Shown here one piece after another: positions 16,552 to 23,889 of a stretch of DNA of 64,000 nt. The DNA lies in IMG/VR virus record IMGVR_UViG_3300028364_000018, positions 1 through 64,000 of that record; one strand, 5' to 3'. The position numbers and the translations under genes are program-made. Position 1 is the stretch's first letter. Each line of letters starts with the position of its first letter. The stretch comes from a virus. The notes beneath the pieces were generated by a model, which was given only the letters and a program-made list of their open reading frames with translations, did no database searches and had not been told where the DNA came from.

Positions 16552-17359
16552 ATGGTCGTTCTTTGAGCAGGTACGATTCAACACCGGTAGACAGCTATGC
16601 GACTCTGGAGGGGCCTACGGGCGCCACCACGAGCGCCCGGCTGTCCCGTGGTCCTCACAAGGCATAGTCAGCTGGAACGCAGGAGAGAGCCCTACAATTA
16701 GCTTACCGGTCTATCTATTTGAGCATTATGATATACGACAGGACTTGATGGAGCGCTTCTGGGAATGGAAAGACTTGGAAGAGAACCAGGACCTCGACTG
16801 GTTTGAACTTGGTTGGAACTTTATGAAATCCCAAGGGTTTGTACCGCGGTTGTCCGGCAATAGCTATAATGAGGACAACGATCTGGATCAGGACTACGTG
16901 TATCATGCGTGCCTGCCTGAAGACAACTCAGAAGATCCTCTATACGCAGAAGGAGCGGTTGTGATGATCTACACCCACAACGGTTGTGACATCCGGGGAG
17001 GCTATGCGTACCCCATGTTCTGCGAAGCGCGGGATGAATATAACGTACCGACGGAGCTATGCGCGCAGATCCAAGTGGAAGAAGCGAGACCTCCCAGACC
17101 CAAGAAACCAACGCCGGTAGAGTTGTTTGTGTACGCGGGCCTAGAGCCAGCGCCAAGTGTTGCTCCTATCGCTCACGACTACGACCAATTGTGTTCGGAT
17201 ACGGGCGAGCTTTGGTACGGGCACCGCCCTGAGTACTACGAGCTGGAGAAGCATGTTCGGCGTTGGTTTGAGTGGACAAGAACCCAGGACAGTGTTTGTG
17301 TATTGATGAATTCTGGGGTGGTCTGCAAACTCCGAGCTGTTATGCCGGAGGTCAGTTAA
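16538..17359 (+). CDS. Acidic hypothetical protein, 273 aa
   Basis: 273 aa overlapping the previous gene by 14 nt. Rich in Trp, Tyr, Asp and Glu, soluble. The C-terminal 40 residues (HVRRWFEWTRTQ) look like a small helical unit. No family recognised. Confidence 0.6.
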   Translation: MKKNEWSFFEQVRFNTGRQLCDSGGAYGRHHERPAVPWSSQGIVSWNAGESPTISLPVYLFEHYDIRQDLMERFWEWKDLEENQDLDWFELGWNFMKSQGFVPRLSGNSYNEDNDLDQDYVYHACLPEDNSEDPLYAEGAVVMIYTHNGCDIRGGYAYPMFCEARDEYNVPTELCAQIQVEEARPPRPKKPTPVELFVYAGLEPAPSVAPIAHDYDQLCSDTGELWYGHRPEYYELEKHVRRWFEWTRTQDSVCVLMNSGVVCKLRAVMPEVS

Positions 17360-17695
17360 GTGGCGGGTAAAGGAGGTGCCGACAGTAGAAGCCCCGACCT
17401 TCGGGCTCGGTCTGATAGCTGGGATCGGATATACCGCGGACTTTATTCGACGCAGGATATGCTGCAGGCTCTGCAGGACGAAAAGGGATTATCTTTCACT
17501 CAGGAACAGAAGGGCGTACTTCACCGTTTTTACAAGGATGGCGAAGGGCGCATCTCCTATCACAAGGCAGGCCCTGGGTCCTCGTTTATGACAGCTACCT
17601 TACTGAAGCTAAGGGATGTACAGGAGATCGTAGAAGATCAGGGATTTGAACAAAACAACAAATGGAAAATACATGGAAGAACAAACAAAAGATAG
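17360..17695 (+). CDS. Hypothetical protein, 111 aa (start or frame uncertain)
   Basis: 111 aa from GTG 17360, directly after the previous TAA. Residues ~30-110 look like a normal soluble protein. A second frame starting at GTG 17376 has a far better AAAGGAGG site and a plausible hydrophobic N-terminus (FGLGLIAGIGYTADF) but soon looks unnatural. Either two genes overlap, or this is one gene with a frameshift near 17440-17460. An internal start at ATG 17458 is also possible. Confidence 0.4.
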   Translation: MAGKGGADSRSPDLRARSDSWDRIYRGLYSTQDMLQALQDEKGLSFTQEQKGVLHRFYKDGEGRISYHKAGPGSSFMTATLLKLRDVQEIVEDQGFEQNNKWKIHGRTNKR

Positions 17696-17855
17696 GTTAT
17701 TGAGCGTTTTAGGTCACGTGTGCCAGGCTGGCGCGGAGGGAGCAAGACTCGGAGGTAAATTTCTGGGTTGGGCTGGAAAAGAGCTGGGAACCGGCTTGGA
17801 TAAGGCTGCAGATCGCGTCAAGGACAAACGTAAAAAATCGACTTTGTCGGACTAG
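17673..17855 (+). CDS. Small amphipathic protein, 60 aa
   Basis: 60 aa, start at ATG 17673 overlapping the previous gene. Ala/Gly-rich amphipathic helix in the middle (GARLGGKFLGWAGKELG), Lys/Arg-rich C-terminus. Followed by a 16-bp hairpin. Could bind membranes; no family. Confidence 0.5.
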   Translation: MEEQTKDRLLSVLGHVCQAGAEGARLGGKFLGWAGKELGTGLDKAADRVKDKRKKSTLSD

Positions 17856-17870
17856 ATTCTCACCACGGTC

Positions 17871-17910
17871 CACTTACGTGCCCACTTTCACCCGAGTGGG
17901 CACGTAAGTG
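17871..17910 (+). terminator. 16-bp perfect hairpin ending the operon
   Basis: Stem 17871-17886 with 17895-17910, 8-nt loop. The downstream sequence ACACCCCTATTTTAG is only weakly T-rich. Likely a terminator or 3'-end processing signal. Confidence 0.6.
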
Positions 17911-17953
17911 ACACCCCTATTTTAGCTTACAAACCCTTTATACATAAGGTTAT

Positions 17954-18322
17954 ATGAAAGAATTTAAGAAAATGACGGAGCCCATGACCACCCCGGGAGA
18001 AGAGGAGATTGATGCGTCGGTGTTTAAAGAGGACCTAGAGTGCTTGAGTGAGTTGCATTGGATAGTAGCTTACTGCCAGGAAATCCTCCAGGACAACCCT
18101 GAGTGGTTCGTTGATGACGAGGGGAATCAAGGTGGAGTGCCTCTTACTATCGGTGTGTCGGCAGATGGTGAGTCCTGTGGTTGGCAAACGGGGGACAACA
18201 GTTATACAGGTGGCGCCTATAGCTACCCGCATTGGGCTGTGACAGAGGTGTACGCAGATACGACCTGGGAAGAACTTTTGGAAGAACTTAAACAACAGAT
18301 TTTGGAGCTTGCAGTATGGTAG
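17954..18322 (+). CDS. Hypothetical protein, 122 aa
   Basis: 122 aa after a short AT-rich intergenic gap (TTTATACATAAGGTTAT ATG). Acidic; the centre has a Gly/Ser/Tyr-rich strand region (DGESCGWQTGDNSYTGG), the ends are helical. Overlaps the next gene by 7 nt. Unknown. Confidence 0.55.
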   Translation: MKEFKKMTEPMTTPGEEEIDASVFKEDLECLSELHWIVAYCQEILQDNPEWFVDDEGNQGGVPLTIGVSADGESCGWQTGDNSYTGGAYSYPHWAVTEVYADTTWEELLEELKQQILELAVW

Positions 18323-19116
18323 CAGAAAACAATGATAGATTAAGTAACGGGTGTATAAATCCGCACGCTTTCGACTGGATGGCGGCGAACACCAAGAGAG
18401 CTCAAGACCCCCGCCTCCAACAATGGATGGCTGATTTCTTAGATGAGAACAAGGTCACTAAGATAGTTAGCTTTCCAGGTGCTCATTGGTGCTTTGAGCA
18501 GTCTGTGGCACGGGCATTCCCTGCCTTTAACTTTGAGTTCATAGGTATAGAGCAGAACCCAGAGGTACATACGGACATGGTGGAATTCGCTAAAGTGAAC
18601 AGCCCCTTATTCCCCAACGCGGTATTTAAACCCTACAAAGAGCACCCGTGTACAACCCAAGAGTTTCTGGACGACGCGCAGGGGGATGACTGCGATGTGC
18701 TGTATTTTGATTACCTGGGAACATGGTCTTTGGAAAAGCAAGCGCACTTAGATATTGTGGCCCGGAAGAGAGTATGTAAGGCTTTATTCCTTACCATAAT
18801 GCTCAACAGAGGGCAGCCTGCGGTGAACGAGCCCATAGCCAAAGCAATGCAACTAATGAAAGAAGCTGAAGGGCATATCCCATACCTACACCTGATTAAT
18901 GTGGACGCACCCCGGCAATCTTTAAAACCAGGAAGCGTCAGTATGATAAAGATAGAGGGGTTACCTGCACGGGTATACGAGCTCTGCCAGAAGCACGGGG
19001 TGACTCCCAGTTTAATAGGTAGCAGCGTATATGATAGCTACCCCAAGATTGAAACAACCCGAATGGCGCCTAACGCAGAAATGAGCCTAGCGTTCGACCT
19101 GACAACAGAGGAATAG
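18316..19116 (+). CDS. Putative Rossmann-fold methyltransferase
   Basis: 266 aa. The central part follows class I SAM methyltransferase order: strand 1 KIVSFPGAHWCFEQSVA (glycine loop degenerate), strand 2 with acidic end FIGIEQNPEV, then CDVLYFDYLGTWS where an FD(Y)xG segment would sit at strand 4. No DPPY/NPPF amine-methylase motif is visible, so the substrate cannot be told and loss of activity is possible. Coupled to the gene before. Confidence 0.45.
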   Translation: MVAENNDRLSNGCINPHAFDWMAANTKRAQDPRLQQWMADFLDENKVTKIVSFPGAHWCFEQSVARAFPAFNFEFIGIEQNPEVHTDMVEFAKVNSPLFPNAVFKPYKEHPCTTQEFLDDAQGDDCDVLYFDYLGTWSLEKQAHLDIVARKRVCKALFLTIMLNRGQPAVNEPIAKAMQLMKEAEGHIPYLHLINVDAPRQSLKPGSVSMIKIEGLPARVYELCQKHGVTPSLIGSSVYDSYPKIETTRMAPNAEMSLAFDLTTEE

Positions 19117-19119
19117 CGA

Positions 19120-19536
19120 TTGAATGAACTAGCCGAAGCCTATGATCTATTCCCTGTGAAGTTCCGAACACAGCCGACCAGCATCAGTTGCCAGCACACG
19201 TGTGTAGCGATGCTGGTCGGCGTCGCACCCGCTGAGATCCTACGGCGTTGGCCACAGCAACTCAGCACAACCGATGTACTGAAGGTTCTGGCATCCTACG
19301 GGTACTCCACGTTGTACACCCCTGTGGAGTTCGCTCATATGATCCCTGGCGTTTACCTAGGGACGGTCGGGCAAACGATGGAGCAGTGTCATGCTGTAGT
19401 TCTGGTATCTGGTAACCCCGATATCCCAGGGTATGAGCAACTGATACTGCATGACCCGATGGAGGACGCACCCCAGATTGAACCAGAGGTGGTGGGGGTT
19501 ATCAACGTACTTAAGGTCCTCCCCCCGATGCAATAA
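19120..19536 (+). CDS. C39-like papain-fold protein
   Basis: 138 aa from TTG 19120. The pattern QPTSISCQHTCVAMLVG (residues ~18-34) is the Gln-x-Cys helix of C39/papain-like peptidases, HAVVLVSG (~90) supplies the His, and ILHDPM (~109) the Asp. C39-like domains cleave double-glycine peptides or serve as inactive substrate binders. With no transporter nearby, a free protease or host-interaction role is the likely reading. The start lacks a strong site. Confidence 0.5.
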   Translation: MNELAEAYDLFPVKFRTQPTSISCQHTCVAMLVGVAPAEILRRWPQQLSTTDVLKVLASYGYSTLYTPVEFAHMIPGVYLGTVGQTMEQCHAVVLVSGNPDIPGYEQLILHDPMEDAPQIEPEVVGVINVLKVLPPMQ

Positions 19537-19569
19537 CCCGCCTAACCATGTTATATATATTTGATGCCC
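19534..19569 (+). promoter_or_regulatory. GTTATATATA-box, putative phage promoter (copy 2) for the RNA locus
   Basis: TAAC, 12 nt, GTTATATATA (19550-19559), TTTGA, TGCCCC. It sits right after a stop codon and in front of the structured region, tRNA and tmRNA. Confidence 0.55.
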
Positions 19570-19677
19570 CAACAAGTGAAAAAACCAAAGCTCCCGGTTC
19601 GCCGGGACTTCACTGTGGATCGTCGTGGCGTCGTGCTCACACCAAGTGAGTTACTGGCGTTGCGTCACCCACGCTGA
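19564..19677 (+). CDS. Possible 37-aa basic peptide
   Basis: A 38-codon frame starting at ATG 19564 inside the promoter-like box. Basic (many K/R) with no Shine-Dalgarno. It overlaps a CCCGG-TTCG-CCGGG tetraloop hairpin, so the segment may instead be RNA structure. Confidence 0.25.
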   Translation: MPQQVKKPKLPVRRDFTVDRRGVVLTPSELLALRHPR

Positions 19678-19890
19678 GACTATCTTAAACAGATAGTTGT
19701 TAGAGTGTGCAAGGTGACCCTCTCCCTCTGGGAGCGCACACTGGGATGTCCGTCCCCGAATGACGGAACAGGTGCCTAGACCGAAAGCTAGGACAAGCAA
19801 GTGGCGAGAGCCCGACTGCTGAGACACAGGTCTTTAAACGCGAAGTCCGCGACCCTCCTAGGTTAACGCCTGGGTTGGGTCACATTTTTA
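19589..19890 (+). ncRNA. Densely structured RNA region upstream of tRNA/tmRNA
   Basis: About 300 nt with one small frame at most and many stable hairpins: CCCGG-TTCG-CCGGG (19592-19605), ACTATCT-TAAAC-AGATAGT (19679-19697), GTGTGC/GCACAC enclosing CTCCC-TCT-GGGAG (~19705-19741), CCGT/ACGG (~19750-19766), and CCTAG-ACCGAAAG-CTAGG (~19775-19792). It does not match tRNA, RNase P or 6S features I know. Boundaries are approximate. It could be a phage ncRNA of unknown class or the remains of tRNA genes. Confidence 0.35.
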
Positions 19891-19892
19891 GA

Positions 19893-19927
19893 TTGACCTA
19901 CACCCTAGATGGTGTATACAGATTTAT
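19893..19927 (+). promoter_or_regulatory. Promoter firing at the 5' end of tRNA-Met
   Basis: TTGACC 19893-19898, 16-bp spacer, TATACA 19915-19920, then 7 nt to the first base of the tRNA. Transcription may begin at or very near the mature 5' end. Confidence 0.55.
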
Positions 19928-20004
19928 GGCGGGATGGAGGAGTTTGGCACCTCGCAAGCCTCATAAGCTTGAGATCGCGGGTTCAAATCCTGCTCCCGCT
20001 ACCA
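19928..20004 (+). tRNA. tRNA-Met (CAU), initiator-like
   Basis: 77 nt with encoded CCA. Acceptor GGCGGGA/TCCCGCT (first pair G-U), D arm GGAG...CCTC, anticodon arm CAAGC-CTCATAA-GCTTG, T arm GCGGG-TTCAAAT-CCTGC. The D arm and CTCATAA loop are close to initiator tRNA, and the weak 1:72 pair also fits an initiator, though an elongator or lysidine-type tRNA-Ile cannot be excluded. Confidence 0.8.
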
Positions 20005-20109
20005 ATTTAAACACGCCCACAAGCCTCTCAGCGATGCTCAAATCCGGAACACGAACCGACGTGTGAACACCAGGGACGCTTGGTGCTAGGGCGTAAACTT
20101 ATTTAATAT

Positions 20110-20505
20110 GCGGCCGAAAGGTGTCGATTGGCACCCAGAAGCGTTATCTGCATGCAGAGGGATTGGTTAAAGCCCCTCTTAAATCCGCCAGACCAAACAC
20201 AGATGCAAAAGTATCTAACCTGATTCAGGGTGCATTTGGGGCCTTCACGGCACCACGTGCGCTCGCAGCCTAACCGCTGGATCCCCCTAGTACACTGTCG
20301 GTCTATGCGGTGTGTAATAAGGGGTCATTACTTAGACTGGTTTCAAACACGTGTTCGCGGTGTTTGGAATAAGATAGACAGAGAACTAGCACAGTATTAA
20401 GGTAAGCCTATCGTCGTAAGCTGTGTGAGATTAATGAATAGGACAAGCATGTAGAGGATAACGTAAAGGGTGTACAACACGAGGGTTCGATTCCCTCCGG
20501 CTGCA
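20110..20505 (+). ncRNA. ssrA: Phage-encoded tmRNA
   Basis: 396 nt. 5' end GCGGCCG pairs perfectly (one G-U) with CGGCTGC at 20498-20504. The 5' D-like segment AAGGTGTCGATTGG follows tmRNA consensus; the 3' part has AAGCATGTAG (20446-20455) and a T arm GAGGG-TTCGATT-CCCTC (20481-20497). CCA is not encoded. A frame ending TAA 20271 encodes a tag finishing in ...PRALAA, the classic ALAA end that ClpXP-type proteases read. If translation resumes at GCA 20205 the tag is 22 residues, longer than the usual 10-16. It would rescue stalled ribosomes or compete with host ssrA. Confidence 0.9.
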
Positions 20506-20797
20506 GGCTATACGAAAAGTATAAACACGCTGACATCCTGGGAGTTCCCGGGGTGAGTGAAGCGGGGGTGTAGATCCAGGTCTGTATCGGAGCGGAGGCT
20601 GAGTGCTAGCGACTCACACCACTCTGTTACAGGCCCCTTTTTATTTTACAATTTGGTGCACGGTAGTTTGAAAGCAGTAACTTGCGAATGGGTGTACCTC
20701 TTTTCGGGGAGCTCACCCAGACTACACCCGGGACGCCGGACGTGCATCATTCCAACCCAAGGATACGAGGAAACCAAAACAACTGTCATATGGTCAG
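20506..20797 (+). other. Non-coding stretch after tmRNA
   Basis: No convincing gene. 20540-20640 is GC-rich with local hairpins (GGGA/TCCC, GAGT-GCTAGCG-ACTC) and ends in GGCCCCTTTTTATTTT at about 20632-20647, a plausible transcription end for the tmRNA transcript. 20650-20797 shows no feature I can name. Confidence 0.4.
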
Positions 20798-21178
20798 ATG
20801 CAAAGGTTACGGGAGTGTCACATTGATGTTGACACTAATAACATCCAATTCAAGGATAATGACTTCGTGGGCGACGACGCCGCGTGCCAGGAGTACTTAC
20901 AACGGTGCGGGTACAACGTGGACGAGGATCTGATCCTCAGGCCCCGGTACACCCACGACTGTGCAGAATGTACGTGGATGAGGTTCGACGCGATCAATGG
21001 GCAGAAGTTCGAATTCTACCACCGCCACCACGATAGCCTGCTCGCGCGTTGCGGTAACGAACCGCATGAGTACGCCAGTTGCGCACTCCGGGTCATGGAA
21101 GCAAGGGATAACCCCTGGATGGGCCTACCAGAGTTATGGTGGGCGTATATCCGGTATCTGCAGGATTTTCAACCTTAA
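20798..21178 (+). CDS. Hypothetical protein, 126 aa
   Basis: 126 aa from ATG 20798. Contains three cysteine pairs in a C..C/H-rich middle (HDCAECTWMRFD) and is aromatic near the end. No membrane part. It may hold a metal, as CAEC plus nearby His would allow, but no family is recognised. Confidence 0.5.
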   Translation: MQRLRECHIDVDTNNIQFKDNDFVGDDAACQEYLQRCGYNVDEDLILRPRYTHDCAECTWMRFDAINGQKFEFYHRHHDSLLARCGNEPHEYASCALRVMEARDNPWMGLPELWWAYIRYLQDFQP

Positions 21179-21366
21179 CGTCGGCACTTGCCGGAGCCCC
21201 TGTGTCATGTGGGGGACAACCGGTCGGCGAAACACCAGGCGGCGACGCCTGGTAGCATGGCGAACCTGGTCCAACCCTCGCGGGGAGGGCCAGTAACATT
21301 TTTGGTGGTCCAGCCCAGGGCCTATCCAGCCCGCCCTTGTTGGGTCGGGCTGGGCCACCTTTTTTC
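21179..21366 (+). terminator. Structured spacer ending in a strong terminator
   Basis: Several hairpins: CGGC-ACTT-GCCG (21182-21193), ACCAGGCG-GCGA-CGCCTGGT with a GNRA loop (21234-21253), a CCCTC/GAGGG stem (~21275-21290), then a nested GC stem (21304-21316 with 21347-21359; inner CCAGCCCG/CGGGCTGG) and six T at 21360-21365. The last part is a Rho-independent terminator; the rest may be a small RNA. Confidence 0.6.
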
Positions 21367-21400
21367 TTTACCTATCAGGAGCCTGTGCTATAATCCGCAT
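21367..21400 (+). promoter_or_regulatory. Leaderless sigma70-like promoter
   Basis: TTTACC 21367-21372, 16-bp spacer, TATAAT 21389-21394 (perfect), 6 nt, ATG 21401. Confidence 0.7.
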
Positions 21401-21820
21401 ATGCAAACTACAGTCAACTACACGTCTTATGCCAAGCAAGCATCCTCCGAGTCTCGACAAGAAGTCCAGAATATCATGGAGACCATCCGACAGGAGAACC
21501 CAGAGTACTGGCCTTATGGTCTATCCATTGGGCACCATGATGGTGGAGTGTACATGATCCGAGAGGCCTCCACACAATCCCCGGTAGGCTTTGTCGGTTG
21601 GCAGGAACGTCTCAGACCCCCTATGAAGAAAGTAGGGTTCTACAGCATCGGCGTGCTTCCAGAGCATCGAGGCCATGGTTACGCCAAGGAGGCTATCCAA
21701 AAGATCATCAGGGAGAAAGCCTCGGGCGTTGACGAGGTGCGGGCCATGATCGTCCACACAAACAAGGCCAGCAAGAACCTGGCGGAAGCTCTGGGCATAC
21801 CCGTAGACCAAGTAAGCTAG
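21401..21820 (+). CDS. GNAT-family N-acetyltransferase
   Basis: 139 aa. The acetyl-CoA-binding motif A is clear: VGFYSIGVLPEHRGHGYAKEA (around residues 76-96), with the R/Q-x-x-G-x-G/A loop, and a motif B region after. N-terminal 30 residues precede the fold and contain YAKQAS, the KxA motif of the putative virion proteins nearby. The target could be a host or virion protein or a small molecule. Leaderless start (ATG 21401), so the longer upstream frame is not used. Confidence 0.75.
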   Translation: MQTTVNYTSYAKQASSESRQEVQNIMETIRQENPEYWPYGLSIGHHDGGVYMIREASTQSPVGFVGWQERLRPPMKKVGFYSIGVLPEHRGHGYAKEAIQKIIREKASGVDEVRAMIVHTNKASKNLAEALGIPVDQVS

Positions 21821-21823
21821 TTC

Positions 21824-21858
21824 TTGACAATCCTTACAATTTAAACCAGAGTACCCTG
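21824..21858 (+). promoter_or_regulatory. Leaderless promoter, consensus -35 with weak -10
   Basis: TTGACA 21824-21829, 17-bp spacer, CAGAGT 21847-21852, 6 nt, ATG 21859. The -10 is poor but the spacing is exact. Confidence 0.5.
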
Positions 21859-23889
21859 ATGCAACCTACTTTAACAAAATCAGCTAACCCCGCGGCGAAA
21901 GCAAGTCTATTGAAGCGGTTTTTGGCCAACCCCTACACGTATGGAACGGCCGCAGCTATACCCATGACAATGGCGGAGTATCAGGGGTATAACCCTTTTA
22001 TGGCGAGTCTGAAGGACAGGAACCCAACAGGTATCCAGCAGGTTGCTGCTACGGGCCTGAACGCCGCGAGTTTGGGTTACTTGATTAAGGCCATGAGACC
22101 CGGTGGACCCAAGCTTCCTCTAGGACTGGGTATTCCACTGGCAGCGACGGCCTTGTCCACACCAATAATGCATTTGATAGATCCGGGCATTCAGGCGTTG
22201 GAGAATAACAATAGTCGCTTTGACGCCAGTCAGAGCTCCGAGCGTAACAAACTGCTTTTAGGGGCTGGGTTGGGTGTTGGAGCTTTGGGACTTGGAGCTT
22301 TGGGCGTACGTCAGGCATATAAGGCGCGTCGTCAGATGGAGAAACCTAAGGAAGTCCGAGACCCCGGATTGGTCCGAATCACGCTTCCAACGAAAAATCC
22401 GAACGATACCGAGACACAGATTGAACTACCTTTGAACACCACACATATAACCCAGACTGCCATGAAACAGATGCAACGAGACCTCCGACGCCGCCTCCGA
22501 GATGGAGGAGCTGAGCGTACGTACACCAGACTCCCAAGCGGAGAACTAAAAGCGGCTTCAGCTAACGACCCGAGGCTGGCTCAGATGGAGCGGGCTATTA
22601 ACCGCTGGATAAAGAGCTCGGCTATTCCAGATATCACACCGAAGACTCAGGCTATCACACCGACACCAAATGCGATTAAACCGCCTGCAGTTGCACCTAA
22701 GATAGACATTCCCCCGGCTCCCGCATATAATATACCAGCGAGCAAACCCTACGTACCGGAGTCCGCTGCTGATAGATCTGTAGATTATAATAAACTTAGA
22801 GTGGGCGCATCTCCTGCGCAACAGCGTAACATAAACACTAACGAGTGGACCGAGAACTATTTAGCTAACAACGCTGCTAATACTCAAGCCGTACAGAATT
22901 CTGTAGCGGGAGGCAACGGGGGGTACCAAGCAGGTACCTTAAATGCGCAGTATCACCAACAGGCTAACAGGAACTCCGTACCTGAAACTATAAACGCCCC
23001 AGTGCAGCATAACGGTCCAGCTAACCCCCCGGGCGGCGCAATCCGGAACCGGGATCAGGCGTACCGAGATACCTCCGGGGGTATACCAGTCGCTTTTCAG
23101 GGTATGGATGCACAGCGCCTTACCAGTATAGGACGCCCTGATCTCGCGGCCATTAAAACACAGCAAGACAGTGCGGGATTCGCCCAACCGTATGTACCAC
23201 CTTTAAACGCCAGCCCGCAGGCTCCGACGCAACAAAGTTGGCTGGATTTCCAAGCGCAACAGGAAGCACAGAACCCACCTCCCGCGCCAGTAGCACCCCC
23301 TGTAGAGCAACCTGCCACTCCTCCAATGCCTACAAAGGGTTGGACTAACAACTATACCCCACCTCCTGCACCAGTGACACCGCCTACACGAGCGCTAGGA
23401 CCCGTAACACAGCCCATGAATCCCGTATGGACCCCTGGGCAGGTAGGTAGTCAGCACTTAGAAGGCGTAGATGACTACAGCCAAGCTCCTACAGTAGCCC
23501 AAGATAACCCAACTCCGGACACGACATCAGGACAACAGGGGTCTAACTGGGGCGTACTACAGCCTGGAGTAAACGCTTTGCGACCTGCGATGAACGCTGT
23601 TGGAGGCGCGGTTAGTAACGCCGCGAGCGCCTACCAACCTTGGTACGAGGCTAAAAGGGATGCAGAGCTGGCGAACAGAGACATCAACGTGGCCACGGGC
23701 GCGCGGCGTAAGATGCGACAGAGAGTGCCAGAAGAGCGGTTACGGTACGCTATGGGTCTGATGCCGGAGGAAGTCCAACAGCAGAGCGCAGAGTACAACA
23801 AACTACCCTGGCTCCGCCGCATGAACTACAATTATCGTAATCCTCAGAAAGCTAGGGAGCAACAAGCGCTGGGTAAACTCTACCGATGA
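21859..23889 (+). CDS. Large Pro/Gln-rich putative virion protein
   Basis: 676 aa. N-terminus MQPTLTKSANPAAKAS has the KxA motif. Hydrophobic Gly/Ala/Leu segments lie at ~65-100 and ~130-150 (LLLGAGLGVGALGLGALGV), then a basic stretch and a ~400-residue disordered region rich in Pro, Ala, Gln and Asn. The last 80 residues are helical and basic. It heads a three-gene overlapping set ending in the RNA polymerase polypeptide at 25181. Architecture suggests an internal or injected virion protein; no named family. Confidence 0.55.
   Translation: MQPTLTKSANPAAKASLLKRFLANPYTYGTAAAIPMTMAEYQGYNPFMASLKDRNPTGIQQVAATGLNAASLGYLIKAMRPGGPKLPLGLGIPLAATALSTPIMHLIDPGIQALENNNSRFDASQSSERNKLLLGAGLGVGALGLGALGVRQAYKARRQMEKPKEVRDPGLVRITLPTKNPNDTETQIELPLNTTHITQTAMKQMQRDLRRRLRDGGAERTYTRLPSGELKAASANDPRLAQMERAINRWIKSSAIPDITPKTQAITPTPNAIKPPAVAPKIDIPPAPAYNIPASKPYVPESAADRSVDYNKLRVGASPAQQRNINTNEWTENYLANNAANTQAVQNSVAGGNGGYQAGTLNAQYHQQANRNSVPETINAPVQHNGPANPPGGAIRNRDQAYRDTSGGIPVAFQGMDAQRLTSIGRPDLAAIKTQQDSAGFAQPYVPPLNASPQAPTQQSWLDFQAQQEAQNPPPAPVAPPVEQPATPPMPTKGWTNNYTPPPAPVTPPTRALGPVTQPMNPVWTPGQVGSQHLEGVDDYSQAPTVAQDNPTPDTTSGQQGSNWGVLQPGVNALRPAMNAVGGAVSNAASAYQPWYEAKRDAELANRDINVATGARRKMRQRVPEERLRYAMGLMPEEVQQQSAEYNKLPWLRRMNYNYRNPQKAREQQALGKLYR

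Noticed and set aside
19875-20066. Frame across tRNA-Met
   Set aside because: It reads through the tRNA gene and has no ribosome site or natural composition.
21188-21400. Upstream extension of the GNAT protein
   Set aside because: The segment is a terminator and promoter region; GNAT proteins need no such 70-residue Pro/Arg extension.
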